A stretch of 64,000 nt of DNA from contig JAFDVZ010000015.1 of assembly GCA_018268715.1 (NCBI GenBank), positions 226,635 through 290,634 on the forward strand, read 5' to 3'. Below, in pieces: positions 61,041 through 64,000 of this stretch. The notes below the pieces were generated by a model. The model had not been told where the DNA came from. It made no database searches and saw only the letters and a program-made list of their open reading frames with translations. The stretch comes from Acidobacteriota bacterium. Lineage in GTDB: Bacteria; Acidobacteriota; Terriglobia; Bryobacterales; Bryobacteraceae. The translations under genes and the position numbers were made by a program. How positions within the stretch are numbered: position 1 is the stretch's first letter; every line of letters starts with the position of its first letter.

Positions 61041-61913
61041 ATGCGAGCCATCACCCTCCTATATCATGACGTCGTACCGTCGGGTGACTGGGCCTCCAGC
61101 GGCTTCCAGGGCGCCGACGCCGATGAATACAAGATGGATGGCGAGGACTTCCGCCGGCACCTGAAGGCCATCAAGGACCGATTCGCCGGACCTTTGACCC
61201 TGGCGCCTGAGTTGTCGTCCGGCGCCTCCGCCCGCGAGGATGTCCCGGTGCTGTTGACGTTCGACGACGGCGGCGCCGGCGCCATCTACACCGCGGATAT
61301 GCTGGATGAATTCGGCTGGAAAGCTCACTTCTTTGTAACGGCCGGCAGGATTGACTCGGCGGGATTCCTGACCAGCCGCCAGGTCAGGGAGTTACACGCC
61401 CGCGGGCATGTGATTGGGAGTCATTCATACACCCATCCGCTGCAAATGGCTCGCTGTCCGGCAGCGCAACTCGACGACGAATGGCGGCGGAGCGTCGCTT
61501 GCCTGGACGACATACTGGGTGAGCCGACGCTGACAGCCTCGGTCCCGGGCGGATATTACTCGCGCCAGGTGGCAGTGTCGGCGGCCAGGGCGGGAATCAA
61601 GTGGTTGTTTAACTCGGAGCCGGTGACTCGTTCGCACACGGTCGAAGGCTGCCTGGTGCTGGGGCGTTTTGGCGCAAAGCGAGGCTCTCCCTCCGCATGG
61701 TCGGCGGCGGTGGTCGCCGGCGAAGGGGCAGTGCGAACCCGGGAGTACATGTTCTGGAACACCAAGAAAGTCGCGAAGATGATTCTGGGGCCGGTGTGGC
61801 TGCGGGTCCGGGTCGCGCTGCTGGAGCGCGCGAGCCGGGCGCCACAATCTCCGCCGGGTGAACCGGGTTCAGGGCGTTATGGCAACTCGCCCGGAGACGG
61901 GCCCGTGCGATGA
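61041..61913 (+). CDS. Polysaccharide deacetylase (NodB/CE4 fold)
   Basis: 290-residue deacetylase of N-acetyl groups on polysaccharide or related amine sugars. The NodB motifs are LLTFDDGGAG (motif 1, general base Asp), HSYTHPL (motif 2, metal-binding His pair) and ASVPGGYYSRQV (motif 3-like). No signal peptide is visible, so it may act in the cytoplasm, perhaps on a lipid-linked sugar. It starts 2 bases after the formyltransferase stop, giving a deacetylase/formyltransferase pair. Deacetylation followed by N-formylation, as in L-Ara4N or Qui4N sugars, is a plausible shared pathway (inference). The 3' end overlaps the convergent glycosyltransferase gene by 37 bases. Confidence 0.85.
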   Translation: MRAITLLYHDVVPSGDWASSGFQGADADEYKMDGEDFRRHLKAIKDRFAGPLTLAPELSSGASAREDVPVLLTFDDGGAGAIYTADMLDEFGWKAHFFVTAGRIDSAGFLTSRQVRELHARGHVIGSHSYTHPLQMARCPAAQLDDEWRRSVACLDDILGEPTLTASVPGGYYSRQVAVSAARAGIKWLFNSEPVTRSHTVEGCLVLGRFGAKRGSPSAWSAAVVAGEGAVRTREYMFWNTKKVAKMILGPVWLRVRVALLERASRAPQSPPGEPGSGRYGNSPGDGPVR

Positions 61914-63418
61914 GCGGTCGCGCTCTGGCCTTCCGGGCGCCTCTCGAGCAAGACCAGGCGCGTGCCGAAGGTCGAACCGACGGCGGAGTAATACTTGCTG
62001 GTTATAACGCTGTACCGGTGTAGCGCCTCTCGCACCAAGCCGTCTTCTTTGAGAACGTCAGGCCGATAGAGCACAATCACCCTTCCGGGCCACGTCTCGA
62101 CGGGCGAATCCGGGATGCTGTACACCTGGCGATTGGCGCCTTTGAGATAGAAGTTGACCGGGTCCGCGACCCCGTACGACCAGACAGCGTAGACCGGCGC
62201 CTGGAGATCCGGCTGCTTGGCCAAATCTTCAGCGATCTTGGAATATGGATTGCGAACCGGGCCCGGCCAGTCATGGCGCACCGGGGCGATCTGAAAGGCG
62301 CATAGGATAATTGCGCTCCCAGCCAGTAACGCTGTGCGATAGACGGGACGTCCCGCCAATGATGCGAGTCGCATCAGGCCGTAGGACATCAGCATCAACG
62401 CAGGGGCGACGGCTGGCAGCAGGTGCCGTTCGCCGAATATCGGAAGTTGCAGCGGCCTGCGCGTCGCCAGCCAGATCAGCAGGGGCGGCGCCAACGCCAT
62501 GGCGGCCATGCTGACGCGGACGTCGAGCCGACTGGAATTCTGCCGGGCCGGGAGCGGCCGCAGCCAGAATGCGCAGCCCACCAGGAACGCCATGAGCGCG
62601 AACGCCGCCGTAGTGGCGCCAGGCAGCCTCGGTACTCCGACGTAATCCGCGAAGATCATCTTCAAGTCGTAAAGCGTCGGAAGGCCCTGCCAGTCGAGGT
62701 TCTCGGCGAATCCGGCCTTCTGGCGGTAGACCGCGATCTCGGGAACCAGCCAAGGCAGGAAAAGAAGCGCCGCGACTAACAATGAGCCGAACGGAAGCGC
62801 CCGCGCCCGCCAGCCGCGACCGGAGCCGTAATCCATGAACCCCATCGGGAGCACGCAGGCGGCGCAGAACAGCGCGCCGACGTAATGAGTCCAGACAATG
62901 GCGGCCATAAGCGCGGTTCCGCCGATCCAGTACCACAGAGTGCGCCCGTACCGGTCCGCGAACACTCGCCACAGCAGGAGCAGCGCCACAAGCGCCGTGT
63001 ATAGCGCGTATGACCGAGCCTGCTGACTGTAGAAGATATGCGTTCTGTTGATGGCGAGCAATAGCGCCGCCAGTAGCGCGGACGCCGCCAGCTCCGGGGT
63101 GGCGTACCCGACCAGCACCACCGCCAGAATTGCAGTCACGCCGGCCGCAAGCGACAGCCGTCGCAGATCCACGGCCGTGGATTCGTCGCCGCCGGGAATC
63201 GTCGACCGTAGCAGGAAATAATACAGGGGCGGATGGACCAGGTCCTTTTGAATCATCGCCCACGCCTTGGCCGGCTCCGCCGTCGCCGCTCGGCGGGAGA
63301 ACAGTTCGTCGCCGTCCACGCTCTCCGTGGAGAGGTGGGCGAGCCGCAGACTCCCGGCCAGAACGAGGATCAGCAACACGGCGATCGCGGTGATCGGCTT
63401 AGCAGGGATTCTCGCCAT
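61877..63418 (-). CDS. Membrane glycosyltransferase, GT39/PMT-like
   Basis: 513-residue integral membrane protein with about eleven hydrophobic helices. The first extracytoplasmic loop carries STESVDGDELFSRRAA with the acidic DxDE pattern typical of GT-C enzymes such as PMT_2/ArnT that transfer sugars from polyprenyl-phosphate donors. A soluble C-terminal portion (from about residue 395, containing KIAEDLAKQPDLQAPVYAVW) follows. A link to the adjacent deacetylase and formyltransferase is plausible through cell-envelope glycan synthesis, although they are transcribed towards each other. Starts at ATG 63418. Confidence 0.85.
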   Translation of the reverse strand: MARIPAKPITAIAVLLILVLAGSLRLAHLSTESVDGDELFSRRAATAEPAKAWAMIQKDLVHPPLYYFLLRSTIPGGDESTAVDLRRLSLAAGVTAILAVVLVGYATPELAASALLAALLLAINRTHIFYSQQARSYALYTALVALLLLWRVFADRYGRTLWYWIGGTALMAAIVWTHYVGALFCAACVLPMGFMDYGSGRGWRARALPFGSLLVAALLFLPWLVPEIAVYRQKAGFAENLDWQGLPTLYDLKMIFADYVGVPRLPGATTAAFALMAFLVGCAFWLRPLPARQNSSRLDVRVSMAAMALAPPLLIWLATRRPLQLPIFGERHLLPAVAPALMLMSYGLMRLASLAGRPVYRTALLAGSAIILCAFQIAPVRHDWPGPVRNPYSKIAEDLAKQPDLQAPVYAVWSYGVADPVNFYLKGANRQVYSIPDSPVETWPGRVIVLYRPDVLKEDGLVREALHRYSVITSKYYSAVGSTFGTRLVLLERRPEGQSATAHRTGPSPGELP

Positions 63419-63512
63419 CCTGAAAGGTCAAGCCGCTTCGGCGGATTCGAAGCTCATTGCTGAGTCATCCAATCTCATTCCGCCGGTAGCGCTGGCTCTG
63501 GATTATTTTACG

Positions 63513-63983
63513 TCATTTTCGTGAGCCCGACTCAACGCCGCCGGTAACTTCCCAATCTCCGTGATCCTCCCACACCGTTGTCCCCGCCGCCCACCATCGG
63601 CGCGAGCCTCCGTGTGAGTAAGCCCTCCAGGCCAGCCGCGCGGGGGCGCCGTCATAAGTCAGCACGGGCAGGGAAGCGGCGTCGCCGGCCGCTGCGGAGA
63701 TCCGCGCGCGGATTCGGGCCGGATCGAGCCAGTCGGCGGCGTCCGGCGCGAGATCGGTCCTGCCGCCAGCCAACAGGGAGAACTCGAGGGGAGTCAGGTC
63801 CGGCAGCATCCGGGCCCACGCCACCAGCTTCCCCGACGCCGTGAACGGCACAAACCATGATTCCAGCGCGCCCGCCGGATCGACGACCGCGAGCGGATCG
63901 CCCGCCGTCGCGGAGATCCCGGGGGGCAGTTCGAAGAATCCGCTGTCCACAAGTTCCCTGACGCGGCGGGCGATCTGTCTCAT
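63513..63983 (-). CDS. Hypothetical protein
   Basis: 156-residue protein with no recognised family. It has a short basic N-terminal part (RQIARRVRELVDSG), a region of repeated Pro/Ala and Asp (GGRTDLAPDAADWLDPARI), and ends with HGGSRRWWAAGTTVWEDHGDW. Both ATG 63983 and GTG 63986 follow a GAGGGG at the window edge with suitable spacing, so the gene probably begins here. It is cytoplasmic as no signal peptide or membrane helix is seen. Function unknown. Confidence 0.6.
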   Translation of the reverse strand: MRQIARRVRELVDSGFFELPPGISATAGDPLAVVDPAGALESWFVPFTASGKLVAWARMLPDLTPLEFSLLAGGRTDLAPDAADWLDPARIRARISAAAGDAASLPVLTYDGAPARLAWRAYSHGGSRRWWAAGTTVWEDHGDWEVTGGVESGSRK

Positions 63984-64000
63984 CACGAATTGCCCCTCAC

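Overview
This GC-rich window looks like ordinary chromosome from an acidobacterium, most likely order Bryobacterales (Candidatus Solibacter / Paludibaculum relatives). The assignment rests on family content rather than a marker gene. It has a large ABC-type permease of the acidobacterial duplicated orphan permease (ADOP) kind, an Oar-like TonB-dependent receptor with an N-terminal carboxypeptidase-regulatory domain, Tat-exported sulfatase and Gfo/Idh/MocA proteins, a PQQ dehydrogenase carrying an inserted cytochrome c domain, and secreted proteins with the 'SLNVT...STLNA...DINGYF' repeat. I see no rRNA, tRNA, CRISPR array, intact insertion sequence or prophage.

Layout. 1-12.8 kb: the 3' end of a solute-binding protein gene is translationally coupled to an NtrY-like kinase and a sigma-54 response regulator. 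These converge on a leftward group: cNMP/CBS/DUF294 protein and exonuclease, then an outer-membrane protein, propionyl-CoA synthetase, DUF485 protein and ActP symporter. I read this as a short-chain carboxylate uptake and activation locus. 12.9-19.1 kb: secreted subtilisin with a C-terminal VWGT repeat, ribosomal protein S1, and a second sigma-54 two-component pair (PilS/PilR-like). 19.1-20.4 kb: a gene-poor stretch holding a frameshifted secreted-protein remnant. 20.4-26.0 kb: carbohydrate-binding-like secreted protein, cation diffusion transporter, possible small exported peptide, radical SAM enzyme, and beta-propeller/phosphoesterase.

26-38.3 kb: carboxylesterase, an uncharacterised small protein, sulfatase, KatG (with a clear promoter and an operator-like palindrome), beta-helix protein, zinc CDF transporter, and the TldE/TldD protease pair. 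38.3-44.1 kb: PQQ dehydrogenase, CE1-type esterase, TipA-like MerR regulator, conserved hypothetical, TPR protein. 44.1-49.4 kb: Oar-like receptor and ADOP permease. 49.7-57.4 kb: cNMP-DUF1003 protein, hemerythrin, Yip1 protein, RsmD, RecG, M19 dipeptidase and MtaB. 57.4-64 kb: two tiny zinc-ribbon proteins, ornithine-cyclodeaminase-like enzyme, Gfo/Idh/MocA oxidoreductase, a formyltransferase/polysaccharide deacetylase pair, a GT39-like glycosyltransferase, and an unknown protein at the edge.

No single region stands out as a complete undescribed system. The parts most worth follow-up are the DUF294-exonuclease pair tied to the carboxylate locus, the radical SAM/CDF/small peptide neighbourhood, the VWGT-repeat subtilisin, the tandem zinc-ribbon miniproteins, the formyltransferase lacking its usual Asn, and the katG operator. 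Start codons were chosen from Shine-Dalgarno spacing, signal peptides and known family N-termini; where these conflict I say so.
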